From positions 1-48,842 of the forward strand of contig CAMJJT010000015.1 in assembly GCA_946406195.1 (NCBI GenBank): a DNA stretch of 48,842 bases, read 5' to 3'. Below, one piece after another: positions 34,601 to 42,430 of the stretch. Position 1 is the first letter of the stretch. Each line of letters begins with the position of its first letter. The position numbers and the translations under genes were made by a program. This DNA comes from an uncultured Bacteroidales bacterium. Lineage in GTDB: Bacteria > Bacteroidota > Bacteroidia > Bacteroidales > Paludibacteraceae. The notes beneath the pieces are model-generated. The model did not search any database. It had not been told where the DNA came from and worked only from the letters and a program-made list of their open reading frames with translations.

Positions 34601-37600
34601 GACTGGCAGCAGGATCTGTGGTAAAACGGCTGTCTCGGATCAGATCGATCGTCATGCCGGTCAACCATTCGCCGGCTAGGCTCTGCAGGTTCGCTACGTT
34701 CGTCTCCTCCTGACGACAGAGATAGGTGACGGAGTTATTGAGCAGCGTCGAATATTCCTTATACGCCTTATAAAGCGTCTGGACGGCGACCGATGTCTTT
34801 TCGTTATAACCGAACTCCACAAAGTCACGGCTGGGATAGGTGCCGTTATTGAGCAGGTTATATTCCTGCACCAGATAACTCCAACTGAAGACAGAGGCAT
34901 CCGCTTCCTTATCCACCAACGAGAGCGAAGGCGAACCGCCGCCTGTGAACTTCAACCATTTGCCCGTCCCCGGATCACCGTATCGCAGTTTCACCTGCTC
35001 CTCATAGTTCGCATTATCATTGGTATAGGTAGCGATGATCTTATAGGTCAGGAAGGCGGAGTCCGTCGGATGGGCAGCAGGGGCACCTCCGCATACTGCG
35101 AAATGCGCCGTATCGCCTGCCGTTGAGGTCAATACCGCTTTCAGCGTCAGCTGAGTCTTGTCTCCGGACTTGTACTTATACTCCCAAGGCGTGATATACT
35201 TATTATCACTGTTAGCTGCATCTTTCGAACCCTTTACCAGATGCGTGGAGCTGTTCTCCTTGTACATGATGGAGTTGTTCACGCGGTACTGGCGAAAGAC
35301 GAAACTGTACGTATCATCTACTCGCTTGGGCATGATGAAATAGCGCTTATTGCCATCCGCTACCGACCATAACAACTCATTACTTGTCAATGCCGCCTGC
35401 ATCAATGGCACTTTGGCGACTATCGTAGTGTCATTGACCGTAGTCGTCACGGTCAGCGTGTCATGGTCCACACCGGACGTGTTCTCGGCATGGGTAGAAA
35501 GCGTCACGTGATCACCGGTCGTTTCTTTATTGACGATATCAAAAGTGCTTCCTTTTAACGCGCACGAACCCGGACCCAAACGAAGTACATTTTCCAATGT
35601 ATCGCGCTTGATAACCACCGTACTAACCGGATTATTGTCTTTGTCCAGCAGCGAGCGGGAAGTCTCACGTACCAAAGTGAAGTTGATCTGCTTCTCCATA
35701 CCCGCCAACGGACTGAAGTTATAGGTATCGTATTGCGGTTGGAGTATCAGTCGGGTGGTGGTATCGCCGTAATGGTAGGTCTTAGTGCGAACGATGACAT
35801 CGCGGTAACGGGACGAACCGTCGGCATTAGCTTTCACATGCGCGTCTCTCGCGTTCCAGATACCGCGGTACTCTTTGATCTTACTGATACCACCATGACT
35901 AAGCGTGATACGGAAGGTATCAACGATATCGATATAGTTACCCTCGGCGTCCTTCACCTCCATCGGACTATTGATACCGCTGACGATCTCGTTATGCCAA
36001 TGGTAGTCCGTTGCCTCGTGCTGCACGCTGTCACCTTCGGGCAGCGGGTCTGCCACACGGCTGTCCCGGATGAGATCAAAGACCATCGACACACGGAAGT
36101 ACGGAGACAGATACAGGTTATTCGGGTCACTGATAATTTTATCGCGGTTCGGGTGGAAATAAACGGTATCTATCTTATCGCCTTCTGCGATCGCCATACA
36201 TGCCATAAACTGCTTACCGATCAGTTTGGTCCAAACGGGTTCTACGATCGGCTCGTCCTGATGATAAGCAAACTCAATCGTGTCGCGCCAAACCTCTGAG
36301 GTATCCGGCAGTATGACATAGTGTGCATCGGCAACTACAACCGCAGAGAGCTGGAACTTCGTAGCATCGCCTTCTGTAGCTATACCGTCAAACTGATTAA
36401 GCGTTTCATTGTATTGAACATAAGGTGCACCACTATTACTACGCTCTTTACGATCCAATGTACTCTCATCGCCCGGTGTCTCTGCTTCCAGATAGTGGGT
36501 TGATTTGAGCGTTACGCCATCTATAATCGGCGTTCTGAAATCCGGCCATGCTATTTTACTGTCCTTCTCCGCAACGAACAAACCCGACCAACTGTTGTTA
36601 GCCAAGATCGTATTCGGAGTTTGATAGTACAAACCCAAATACTCATCTAAGGAAGGCGCAAAGTTCTCGTAGAAAACGAGTGAGTCTTCATAACCGTGCA
36701 AGGTATGATGCATAGGATCCAGCACCTTCTCGCCGGCTGCGAGAGGACCGCCGGATCGAATAGGAGGATCTTTTCGAATAGTGAAGGTATTGATATATTC
36801 CGGATCAATATTTTCCGCATTACCCATACCTTGCCAAACCTCCGTCCAGTTGTCATACGTACGCGCACGAGCATAACGCGGCGCAGCTGTACCAGGATGT
36901 TGCAAGAAATAGCGTTTACCATCCGAATGTTTAAACGAGATAGCAATATTATACTCGCTGTCAAAGGTAGCCTTCGCATAGAGTACCAGCGTTCTCTTAC
37001 CCGCCACTACGGCAGAGTCTTTCAAAATCTCCGCTAAATCAATCGAAGCGCCCGGAGCATAATCGGTTCCTGTACTGTCAGGCTTTGTATTCCAGCCCAA
37101 GAACGTGAATCCTTCTTTCAAACGACCGTTTTCGACTCTGACAGTAGAACTACCGTCTGCCGGATATTGGTCCGGAATCTGTACACCCAAATAGCCATTG
37201 TTGTCATAATGGATACGCAATGTAGAGTCGGCCAAGATAAACTCCATATGTCCGTTTGGATCGGAATTATTCGTATAGATACGCGCCCAGCCGGACTTAC
37301 CTTCGCATGACTCGTCGGAGTCTTTTACCTTTACGGTATTACCCTTTATATTCACGCTCCATTCCGGTATATCGACACCCGGGTCCTCTTCCGAGAACTC
37401 TCTACCGGAGAAGAGCGTCGTCTTGATATCCAAAGCTGCCCAAGCCGGCGTGATATGCCACATTTCCTCACTCGTCCACTCGTTCTCGCCGGTCTTGCGC
37501 ATACGCACGTTCTTACCCGTGCTTACTTTAAGGAAATAACCCGCGGGTTCAAAAGCCACCCCTAAGTTATCCGCTGCAGAAGTCGTATCGACTACCATTC

Positions 37601-38756
37601 GTCCGTATGCACATGGAGGCGCTTTGAAACCCTCCAGGTCTTTCATCGGCAGTTCGCGGATCTGGGTGAACATGGAATGCGCCTCGCCCGAACCCATCGA
37701 CTCTCCTTTGTCGTCTTTATAGGCGTTGTTATAACCTACATAGTAATACGTGCTGTCAGGCTCCGGCACACGCAACAGATCCGTCTGGTAGTACTGCGTG
37801 CTGCCCTTGCGGCTCATACAGGTCATACGGTCTATCGTGTAGATCTTCTTAGCCGCAGTACTATCGGACGATTTCTGCGGGTTGTTTTCATTTATGCGGT
37901 AGCGCACATAGTCCTGCTCGTCGGTCGCGAAGAAATAACTGCTGCAACTGTTCATCGGGTGGTCCAACAGATAGAGACGGAAGATCGTACGAGGGGTCTT
38001 GTCGTGCTTGCTATCCGCATAGGCATAAGCCGCTTTACCTTTTGCTATATCACCTGCACCGGAGGTCAATTTCCACGTCGATAACGACGTGTTGAAGGTC
38101 ACCAAGGCCGCATTGGTATAGGACTGCGGGCTATTGGCTTTCGGGATGTCGAACATATAGACCTCGCGATAGGTCATCCCCAAGAACCCCGTTCCCATCG
38201 CACCGTTGAATGGAGTCTTACCCCGGCCCAACGTACCATTCGGGTCAAAAGAAGAGAGACCGGCACGACCTTGTACCGTAGGCACACCGCGCTCGGTAGG
38301 GATGACGAACACGACATCACAGGCTTTGGCATCGCTGTAATTATCCGTCAGGTCGCCCAGGAACTTAAAGGTATCACTCGTCTTAAGTGTCTTACCGTCG
38401 TTCCAAATCGTATAAGCGATACCGCCCAGCGCTTTGGTACCGCGAGCCAAAGGCGCACCCACCGACCATTCGTTCATCTCGGTTACTTCCGTGGCAGGGA
38501 GCAGTTTCATATACGTTCCCGCCCCATAATCGTAATAACCGCCCGAATAGCGGGTATAGTTACTCACAAAGAACTCCTCACCGGGATCTTCTGTGCCGTT
38601 ACCGTTCTTATCAACCCATACCGACAGCAGGAAGCGCTCACCCTGCTCCAGATTCACCACCAGACCGGCATCCGTCGGCGTCCAACCGACCGCGAAAAGA
38701 CGCAGCGGCAGCGACAACAGCAACAGTGACAATATAGTATATATTCTCCTCATCAT
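28680..38756 (-). CDS. Giant secreted multidomain surface protein (3358 residues)
   Basis: The largest gene of the window. Start ATG 38756 (MMRRIYTILSLLLLSLPLRL, signal peptide about 22 residues); the longer TTG start adds nothing. Mature N-terminus WTPTDAGLVVNLEQGERFL. A Listeria-Bacteroides repeat lies at about 511-596 (EGFTFLGWNTKPDSTGTDYA). Two diverged copies of a unit about 480 residues apart (from about 892 and 1370) share DLIRDSR, NIVDT/DIVDT and a following Gly-Trp/DAH segment. A jelly-roll-like adhesion or carbohydrate-binding domain in the middle has FFSAYVGNPSSQ and GNDFIIDDMCIF. A late segment, YPKSPENNNWNEAENW, leads to FVPMEHTSVIIP. It ends with the tail GHVLILRGGHVYTMYGQKVR, like two other secreted proteins here. 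Adhesin or matrix role is inferred. It has its own promoter, and the gene for a PIGEPW-tail protein follows by ATGA overlap. Confidence 0.85.
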   Translation of the reverse strand: MMRRIYTILSLLLLSLPLRLFAVGWTPTDAGLVVNLEQGERFLLSVWVDKNGNGTEDPGEEFFVSNYTRYSGGYYDYGAGTYMKLLPATEVTEMNEWSVGAPLARGTKALGGIAYTIWNDGKTLKTSDTFKFLGDLTDNYSDAKACDVVFVIPTERGVPTVQGRAGLSSFDPNGTLGRGKTPFNGAMGTGFLGMTYREVYMFDIPKANSPQSYTNAALVTFNTSLSTWKLTSGAGDIAKGKAAYAYADSKHDKTPRTIFRLYLLDHPMNSCSSYFFATDEQDYVRYRINENNPQKSSDSTAAKKIYTIDRMTCMSRKGSTQYYQTDLLRVPEPDSTYYYVGYNNAYKDDKGESMGSGEAHSMFTQIRELPMKDLEGFKAPPCAYGRMVVDTTSAADNLGVAFEPAGYFLKVSTGKNVRMRKTGENEWTSEEMWHITPAWAALDIKTTLFSGREFSEEDPGVDIPEWSVNIKGNTVKVKDSDESCEGKSGWARIYTNNSDPNGHMEFILADSTLRIHYDNNGYLGVQIPDQYPADGSSTVRVENGRLKEGFTFLGWNTKPDSTGTDYAPGASIDLAEILKDSAVVAGKRTLVLYAKATFDSEYNIAISFKHSDGKRYFLQHPGTAAPRYARARTYDNWTEVWQGMGNAENIDPEYINTFTIRKDPPIRSGGPLAAGEKVLDPMHHTLHGYEDSLVFYENFAPSLDEYLGLYYQTPNTILANNSWSGLFVAEKDSKIAWPDFRTPIIDGVTLKSTHYLEAETPGDESTLDRKERSNSGAPYVQYNETLNQFDGIATEGDATKFQLSAVVVADAHYVILPDTSEVWRDTIEFAYHQDEPIVEPVWTKLIGKQFMACMAIAEGDKIDTVYFHPNRDKIISDPNNLYLSPYFRVSMVFDLIRDSRVADPLPEGDSVQHEATDYHWHNEIVSGINSPMEVKDAEGNYIDIVDTFRITLSHGGISKIKEYRGIWNARDAHVKANADGSSRYRDVIVRTKTYHYGDTTTRLILQPQYDTYNFSPLAGMEKQINFTLVRETSRSLLDKDNNPVSTVVIKRDTLENVLRLGPGSCALKGSTFDIVNKETTGDHVTLSTHAENTSGVDHDTLTVTTTVNDTTIVAKVPLMQAALTSNELLWSVADGNKRYFIMPKRVDDTYSFVFRQYRVNNSIMYKENSSTHLVKGSKDAANSDNKYITPWEYKYKSGDKTQLTLKAVLTSTAGDTAHFAVCGGAPAAHPTDSAFLTYKIIATYTNDNANYEEQVKLRYGDPGTGKWLKFTGGGSPSLSLVDKEADASVFSWSYLVQEYNLLNNGTYPSRDFVEFGYNEKTSVAVQTLYKAYKEYSTLLNNSVTYLCRQEETNVANLQSLAGEWLTGMTIDLIRDSRFTTDPAASLLDTLINRGTLTTNVSTDKMSPLDTQYGGEYVNIVDTLDVRLSLQPDAPAYRFKGDWSGFKSVDDAHLKLPLIRRTYHLASFDSLYAVVDNDQYSYTFPATITKGMNDSCVFPISTLNRTGMHMLNVENEPVMSSGTTVDVTDLMDLSDKNLAEVRLADDYGNTPDWCHIRRKTANTVVIECTANGIRSPRTAYLYMAYIVMLDPDGEGGKDPVMRFVNYRLTVAQASSFEYANNQRLIHTGGASGDEPMENGMQQVHTNKRVLYYYPDQDVELPVRERAFYGWWRWYREGNDVNGVDVSDTDIPDSLWRVAPRNEGKYTFPFHIIGDSVPDPERVGKKKLVTMGRFSVFHYKSSDYGNKQDPPAKNPRVAPPTTELGEATKPVLTYAVDISNYYDNLPMSLKDKNQVDIAMLDTTLTITEPTLSLREIFELRPWTEMAERMESYKDPIASPCTNLDYMEDHTVMAPIGNRLLLQTEQRYNLEHLNKRGLSESLLGYYMHDDNWSTGGWDDERKDTMIWCGGWDADCLWYTYNPKADVAERYAPCEHPVTEEDDFLQVPAKTTISTDHEFDTVYYCLRARSNRTEPDIEGNDSTVDGDYMFNICRYKIIYHNPKQYGPLVETKVKGVDKAIITNDEIEQRYDVLERLDFDYIKPGKDYHVYPHPLPWGDASYGYTYPETPDLPHNRYHAESDFPNHGEYGLVNRIPYSAYWHKMEQHGGAANGYMIYCDGMSSSGQVAALTLNTNLCAGQKMFFSAYVGNPSSQKGKSNPNFIFSVQGSMDGESWEDITSYMTGDIQPSNQWYQIYFPIIHTKNAKEEYSHFRVRIYNVSNSFDGNDFIIDDMCIFATKPPLIAYQANTVCKRYGEPNADTHLLLRIDYQGITGEGYNGKKVFYTVAQMTPDSTITFVDLKDGYLEPGVIHGAVDTLYGMIYIPELDYEPEDSIFHNMNELIKRFDDTYKIHQEHVDDSSKPDTAVFREGYIYEILEGVVRPVKYIVHTASMDPANDYTVHMSGELRELMSSLCGMTSHLKISNRMVLELNGEEQPEVETFGLCANSTYDISLRVRGSLYLDSVAPIDVTGSCINDWLLYGDTAHDSSLERYGYCYEDIVKVVKDILRYMPMDESSANTNQFAPNLTSVSRDEMTRIQKAEAVTLETPDHPYDVLTSLVNNGFLKLYKRNMTVTVTTGDSVEYVILPIVGTGSKEVTEANVEVCPNPIYVKLKPNAESGLPLIVGGLHRDSTQLAEPVEVLTSASTANSSFKLRVDSIMPNVGIYTIELRNTDDPDFLPGVHTLKLEPDRAYPSGSYYVKGDSIILRPAASNNYKMQPGYHYTFNIVMQTIFGKLRLENGCEVGVVPLILSIVPDYMRWYPKSPENNNWNEAENWVAINEHNEIIDSAAHFVPMEHTSVIIPKMESGLPYPVLSPLPLPYRDSVQKVNFQYNICNAIRFLSESAMSQQHLMTYNDAVVDMQTPYNTWAFRASPVKGMISGDLFRANTDINGQTPLWEVGEFDAAGRNHTTGNTSFWLSLFSRNTIRKGNGEQTSDTVRNAISDWSRVTNGMSLPMPAGMGWAVYSRSKVANQPAVMRLPKRDDKYYYYNKSGDKLYDIYEQNLQTLRTEVAGGSDAGKLAFHADYEEYTIANDNSVTTTSFVFGNPSMGYLDIWGFVADNCLKQEIDYIDPSGTHRTVSRAYAESGESEDVISNQMRYLPPMYAMVVKLRDGEEAVNSKTLVLNSYRVLTETVQKVPAIYACGVSGGDQKLAQAPRRVTAPLREGIMTVTAINPVSPRCNSRLILGQGYHEAILQGEDAMLTTVNIDNFHMTNTPTTPFNIYAMEDGYGLSIDLKDSIVNVPISFYMSDLPYDPVTELWFTGVHNIDGTLVLYDALLDTERVISDGICLTIETPEANHQRRYYIRRRAANLDPQSGGEGVPTGIDNQVQETEQMEEVYKFIHEGHVLILRGGHVYTMYGQKVR

Positions 38757-38781
38757 ACGCGCGTACAAAACAAAAATCTTG

Positions 38782-38813
38782 CTAAGGTACTGCTTTTTTA
38801 TTAAATATGCAAT
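38782..38813 (-). promoter_or_regulatory. Promoter of the giant surface-protein gene
   Basis: Minus strand ATTG (38813-38810), 20 bases ending AAAAAAGCAG, TACCTTAG (38789-38782). One base differs from TAnnTTTG, suggesting lower or activated expression. Confidence 0.65.
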
Positions 38814-38884
38814 TTTTTAGGTATTTTTTTTGAAAAATTGCTCATTTTTTAGGAAAAATATGTCAATTGCTAAATAGACATTAC

Positions 38885-38920
38885 AAAAAACTCCCATGGC
38901 TTCACAGTCACGGGAGTCCC
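38885..38920 (-). terminator. Rho-independent terminator of the orphan C-terminal-domain gene
   Basis: Minus strand stem ACTCCCGTG/CATGGGAGT (one wobble; ends at 38917 and 38890), followed by six T (38890-38885). Confidence 0.8.
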
Positions 38921-38945
38921 AAAAAAATTTACTTACTCACACGTA

Positions 38946-39260
38946 TTAAAGTTTAGGTGTGATTTTATTTCCTAATAAATTATAGAATTGTCCATCACGG
39001 AGGATGAAGATTTGTCCGGAACGAAGAATCTTTTTATTTTGCGTGTTATCGATTTGGATATCGTTTATATCGGTAGCCACTTGCGACTGTTGCACGATAC
39101 GTGCAGGCGTGTTTCTTGCGACCGATTTGGCACCGGATGTAGGCACTTGGAAATAGGCGCGGAATCCTTTGAGACGTTCCTCCTCGAAATCGGGCCAATA
39201 AAGCGTATTCGCGGCTCCGAGGAAGAGGTTATCAGGGTGTTTATAATATTTTTTTATCAT
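38946..39260 (-). pseudogene. Orphan C-terminal domain of a BspA-like surface protein
   Basis: A 104-residue reading frame from ATG 39260 (MIKKYYKHPDNLFLGAANTL). The part NLFLGAANTLYWPDFEEERL with GFRAYFQVP is the conserved end domain found at the C-terminus of long Bacteroidales LRR/B-repeat proteins (normally NTLYYP...FRAYFQL). It is followed by the short tail KILRSGQIFILRDGQFYNLL. No signal peptide and no N-terminal domains are present, so the protein could not be exported as it stands. Yet a good promoter (TTTG 39306-39303, TACCTTTG 39282-39275) sits 15 bases before the ATG and a terminator follows. Either a deletion fused a promoter to the gene end, or the fragment has a cytoplasmic role. 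Confidence 0.65.
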
Positions 39261-39274
39261 TTTCAAGATTGGCG

Positions 39275-39306
39275 CAAAGGTATAACAATTCACGCACATA
39301 CACAAA
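39275..39306 (-). promoter_or_regulatory. Promoter of the orphan C-terminal-domain gene
   Basis: Minus strand TTTG (39306-39303), 20 bases, TACCTTTG (39282-39275), immediately followed by the short reading frame. Confidence 0.75.
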
Positions 39307-39429
39307 TAAAATTGTAAAATATTTACGTAGTGTTAAGAAAAAGCTTAATTTTTTACTTATTATCTATAATCACAAAATGGTATGGTTTTTAAGATTAAGT
39401 CTAATTTTGCCCAACTCAAACATCAGCCT

Positions 39430-40629
39430 TTACGAGCCCTCGGCGACGCGTATGGGGGGGGGGGGAGTACCCTGTTTTTCTATCTGTACTGTCCATTCTC
39501 TGGGCGTCATCCCTGTCTCGCGTGCAAAGACACGTGAGAAAACGGTAGGCGAAGAGAAGCCGCATTCCTCCGCTATTTCCTGAAACTTCAAATCCGGATC
39601 TGCCTGAATCATGCGCTTTGCTTCTTCGATGCGATAGCGCGTGACGAACTGATAGAAATTACAGCCGTACTCACTATTGATGAGTTGGCTCAGATAGGTG
39701 CGATTGAGCGGCAGGATCTGGCGGAGGTCCATCAGACGAAAATCGGAGTTCTTATAAGGTTTCTCCTTTTCCATCCATTCCTCCAAGATAATCCGATATT
39801 CCTCATAGGAAACAGTAGGTTCCTCGTCCTCTTTCTCTTCCGGCATGTCAGGCTTCGTCTGACTAACGGCAGCCCATGGATCTCCACGATAGAGGATTTG
39901 CTCGGTGCTATACCCGATCATCAACAAAAGTAACCACTGCTGGGTAAAAGCAATAGGCACCGTAGCAAAGAAACACATACTAAAGAAGAGCACACTATCG
40001 AGGAGATACATTATAATATACCGTACGATCCATTGGACATCAATATTATCCATGGACGAATAATTATCCTCGCACCACTGGCGATATTTACGGATATAAG
40101 AGACTAAGAATCCGAGCAGCAAGATGGGATACAAGGCCAGCAAGAATCTGAAATCAATCGCAAAGAGTTTATCCAAAGTAAACGCCAGTAAGACCGGTAC
40201 ACCTTGGAGGAGAGCTTTTGAGACAGTCATCCAACCCGGACGTAAGACGAAAGTAGGATAAAGCAAGAAGAGCCATAAGAGGAAATTACCCGCCACCATC
40301 TCCCAATTTTCCATGCAAATGAGTCCGGAATCGGGCTTATCCACGAAAGAAGATACATTAAAAAGCAAGAGAGAAGCAAAAAAGGCATACGTCAGCAATG
40401 TGAATATCCAGACCTTACGCGTGATCAGTCCTTTCGTATGTCTGGACATAATCCACGCGCAGGAAAGGCACTCTGCGACGATGCAACAGTTCATAAGCAT
40501 GCTCAAACCACCATACATCCTAATAGGGATATATCGTGCCAGCCATAACGAGAGACAAACGCATGCTATTAAAACAGCCCCAAAAACAAACTCTAACTTG
40601 TAGTCAAAGTATAATTTACGCAAATTCAT
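39430..40629 (-). CDS. AraC-family regulator with N-terminal membrane domain
   Basis: A 399-residue membrane-anchored regulator. The N-terminal 230 residues contain about seven hydrophobic helices. A linker rich in Glu/Pro (KPDMPEEKEDEEPTVSYEEY) leads to a C-terminal AraC domain (about 290-385) with FRLMDLRQILPLNRTYLSQL as the first HTH and CGFSSPTVFSRVFARETGMT as the second. It shares the design of the 2119-3189 regulator. The last codons (Pro x4, then IRVAEGS) are encoded by a 12-base C run, so slippage would alter only the last dozen residues. A promoter with TAATTTTG at 40662-40655 lies 26 bases upstream. The regulated genes are not evident. The neighbouring orphan domain gene and giant gene are candidates by position only. 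Confidence 0.9.
   Translation of the reverse strand: MNLRKLYFDYKLEFVFGAVLIACVCLSLWLARYIPIRMYGGLSMLMNCCIVAECLSCAWIMSRHTKGLITRKVWIFTLLTYAFFASLLLFNVSSFVDKPDSGLICMENWEMVAGNFLLWLFLLYPTFVLRPGWMTVSKALLQGVPVLLAFTLDKLFAIDFRFLLALYPILLLGFLVSYIRKYRQWCEDNYSSMDNIDVQWIVRYIIMYLLDSVLFFSMCFFATVPIAFTQQWLLLLMIGYSTEQILYRGDPWAAVSQTKPDMPEEKEDEEPTVSYEEYRIILEEWMEKEKPYKNSDFRLMDLRQILPLNRTYLSQLINSEYGCNFYQFVTRYRIEEAKRMIQADPDLKFQEIAEECGFSSPTVFSRVFARETGMTPREWTVQIEKQGTPPPPIRVAEGS
39454..39465. repeat. Homopolymer of 12 G (C on the coding strand)
   Basis: A run of twelve G at the 3' end of the AraC gene, encoding four prolines. The other two frames also stop within about 15 codons. It may be a slippage site or a sequencing/assembly uncertainty. 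Confidence 0.8.
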
Positions 40630-40654
40630 AACCCATTTTTTCGCAAAACGAGTA

Positions 40655-40662
40655 CAAAATTA
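40655..40662 (-). promoter_or_regulatory. Promoter -7 box of the second AraC gene
   Basis: TAATTTTG on the minus strand (40662-40655) in an otherwise AT-rich gap between recJ and this gene. No perfect TTTG box is present at 20-base spacing. Confidence 0.55.
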
Positions 40663-40723
40663 CAGAAAATTTTCAAGAAATGCAACCCTACGAAGTAAAT
40701 TTTTACGTAAAGTTGAGAATTTT

Positions 40724-42430
40724 TTATTTAATGTCCTGCGCGTTCATTTGAAGCGTAGTCCGTCCACGGAAAGAATTTTCCTCCAGATAGAAACATACAT
40801 CGATGGGATTTCCGTTCTGCAAGTACTCCGCTTTCTCTCCCTGTCCGAAAGCGATTCCCTCCATGGCGACAATCCGGTCGGTCAGATCCAGATGAAGGTG
40901 CTTCCCATCGCTCACAGCCCGAGTGTTGCGATTATTGATGAGATGACGGCAAAGGAAGAGGGGTCGTTCGTTGCCCGGTCCGAAAGGTTCGAGGCATTGG
41001 AGGATCTTATACATCTTCCAGTTCATATCGCTCAACTCGACCTCGGCTTCTATTTCGAGCGTAGGCGATTGTTGGGCAGGCGTGATATGAGAGGCTACAT
41101 ACTCCTCAAAACGGCGTTTAAACTCCGGCAGATCGGCTTTGTGCATACTTAATCCCGCGGCAAACTTATGTCCTCCGAAATTGGTCAGGAGGTCCCGGCA
41201 GGAATCGATAGCGGTATAGATATCAAAATCACTGACCGAACGGGCACTACCGCTGATGATATCATCTTCTCCTGCGGTGAGCACAATAGTAGGCCGATAA
41301 TAGGTCTCGGTCAAGCGGCTGGCTGCTATACCCACTACCCCTTTATGCCAGTCCGGCGAGAAGACAACAGTAGTGAATTTACTCGAATTCATCGGATCTT
41401 TTTCGAGTTGGGAAAGGGCTTCGTCGGTGGTCTTGGAATCATAATCGCGGCGGTCCTGATTATACGAATCGATATCCTGCGCAAAACGAAAAGCCGCCTC
41501 TTCATCATCGGAGATAAGAAGGCGTACCGCTTCCGACCCGCTCTTGATACGTCCGGCTGCATTGATACGGGGACCGATCTTATAGACCAAATCGCTCATG
41601 GTGACTGTTTTGCCCTCAATACCCGCCATTTTCATAATCGCGCGGATACCGACCGAAGGTGCGGCATTAAGCGCCCTCAAGCCATAGAAAGCCAAGACGC
41701 GGTTCTCGCCCGTGAGGGGCACGATATCGCTGGCAATAGACATTGCCAAAAGCGGCAAGAGGCGGTAGATGTCCGTAGGAGGGATTCCCCGACGCAGCGC
41801 ATACGCCTGTACGAGTTTGAAGCCCACACCACAACCGCTGAGTTCTTTATAGGGGTACTGACAGTCCGAGCGTTTCATATTCAGCACCGCTATCGCCGAA
41901 GGGATGACTTCACCGGGCGTATGATGGTCACAGATAATAAAATCGACGCCGATACTATTGGCGTACTCCATCTTCTCAACCGATTTGATACCACAGTCAA
42001 GGGCGATGACGAGAGTACAGCCTTTCTCCTTCGCGGTATCTATACCTTTCGTGGAGATACCATAGCCCTCTGTATAGCGGTCCGGGATGTAATAAAGGAG
42101 ATTATCGGTCTGGGTCCTCAAGAAAGAGTACATGAGTGCCACCGCGGTGGTCCCATCCACATCATAATCGCCATAGACCATGATGCGCTCGTGGTTATCA
42201 ATAGCGCGGCAGAGACGATCCACCGCCGCTCCCATGCTATTCATCAGGAAAGGATCATGCAGACTATCCAGAGACGGACGTATATACGAGCGAGCCTCAG
42301 CGGCGGTACGGATCCCACGGCCCGCCAAGATACGTCCGGCTACCGAACTGATTTCCAGCTCGGTACTGAGACGCTCCGCGGCCGATTGCTCTTCAGGCGT
42401 CAACTCCTTTATTTTCCAATTGATATTCAT
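40724..42430 (-). CDS. recJ: Single-stranded-DNA-specific 5'-3' exonuclease RecJ
   Basis: A 568-residue cytoplasmic nuclease for recombination and mismatch or base-excision repair. The start was set at MNINWKIKEL (42430); the extra 17 residues of the longer frame lack family similarity. DHH-family motifs are visible: GDYDVDGT with Asp88, Asp90 and Asp92, ALDCGIKS (144-151), CDHHTPGE with DHH at 168-170, and SDIVPLTGENR. The DHHA1 domain has INAAGRIKSGS, then SGSARS and the GGHKFAAGLSM motif. A C-terminal OB-like domain closes with RGRTTLQMNAQDIK. The 38-base overlap with the upstream hydrolase gene suggests co-transcription. Confidence 0.96.
   Translation of the reverse strand: MNINWKIKELTPEEQSAAERLSTELEISSVAGRILAGRGIRTAAEARSYIRPSLDSLHDPFLMNSMGAAVDRLCRAIDNHERIMVYGDYDVDGTTAVALMYSFLRTQTDNLLYYIPDRYTEGYGISTKGIDTAKEKGCTLVIALDCGIKSVEKMEYANSIGVDFIICDHHTPGEVIPSAIAVLNMKRSDCQYPYKELSGCGVGFKLVQAYALRRGIPPTDIYRLLPLLAMSIASDIVPLTGENRVLAFYGLRALNAAPSVGIRAIMKMAGIEGKTVTMSDLVYKIGPRINAAGRIKSGSEAVRLLISDDEEAAFRFAQDIDSYNQDRRDYDSKTTDEALSQLEKDPMNSSKFTTVVFSPDWHKGVVGIAASRLTETYYRPTIVLTAGEDDIISGSARSVSDFDIYTAIDSCRDLLTNFGGHKFAAGLSMHKADLPEFKRRFEEYVASHITPAQQSPTLEIEAEVELSDMNWKMYKILQCLEPFGPGNERPLFLCRHLINNRNTRAVSDGKHLHLDLTDRIVAMEGIAFGQGEKAEYLQNGNPIDVCFYLEENSFRGRTTLQMNAQDIK

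Noticed and set aside
28713..38737. Many plus-strand frames of 60-190 codons across the giant gene
   Set aside because: All are antisense shadows of one continuous 10-kb minus frame; none has a promoter or recognisable domain.
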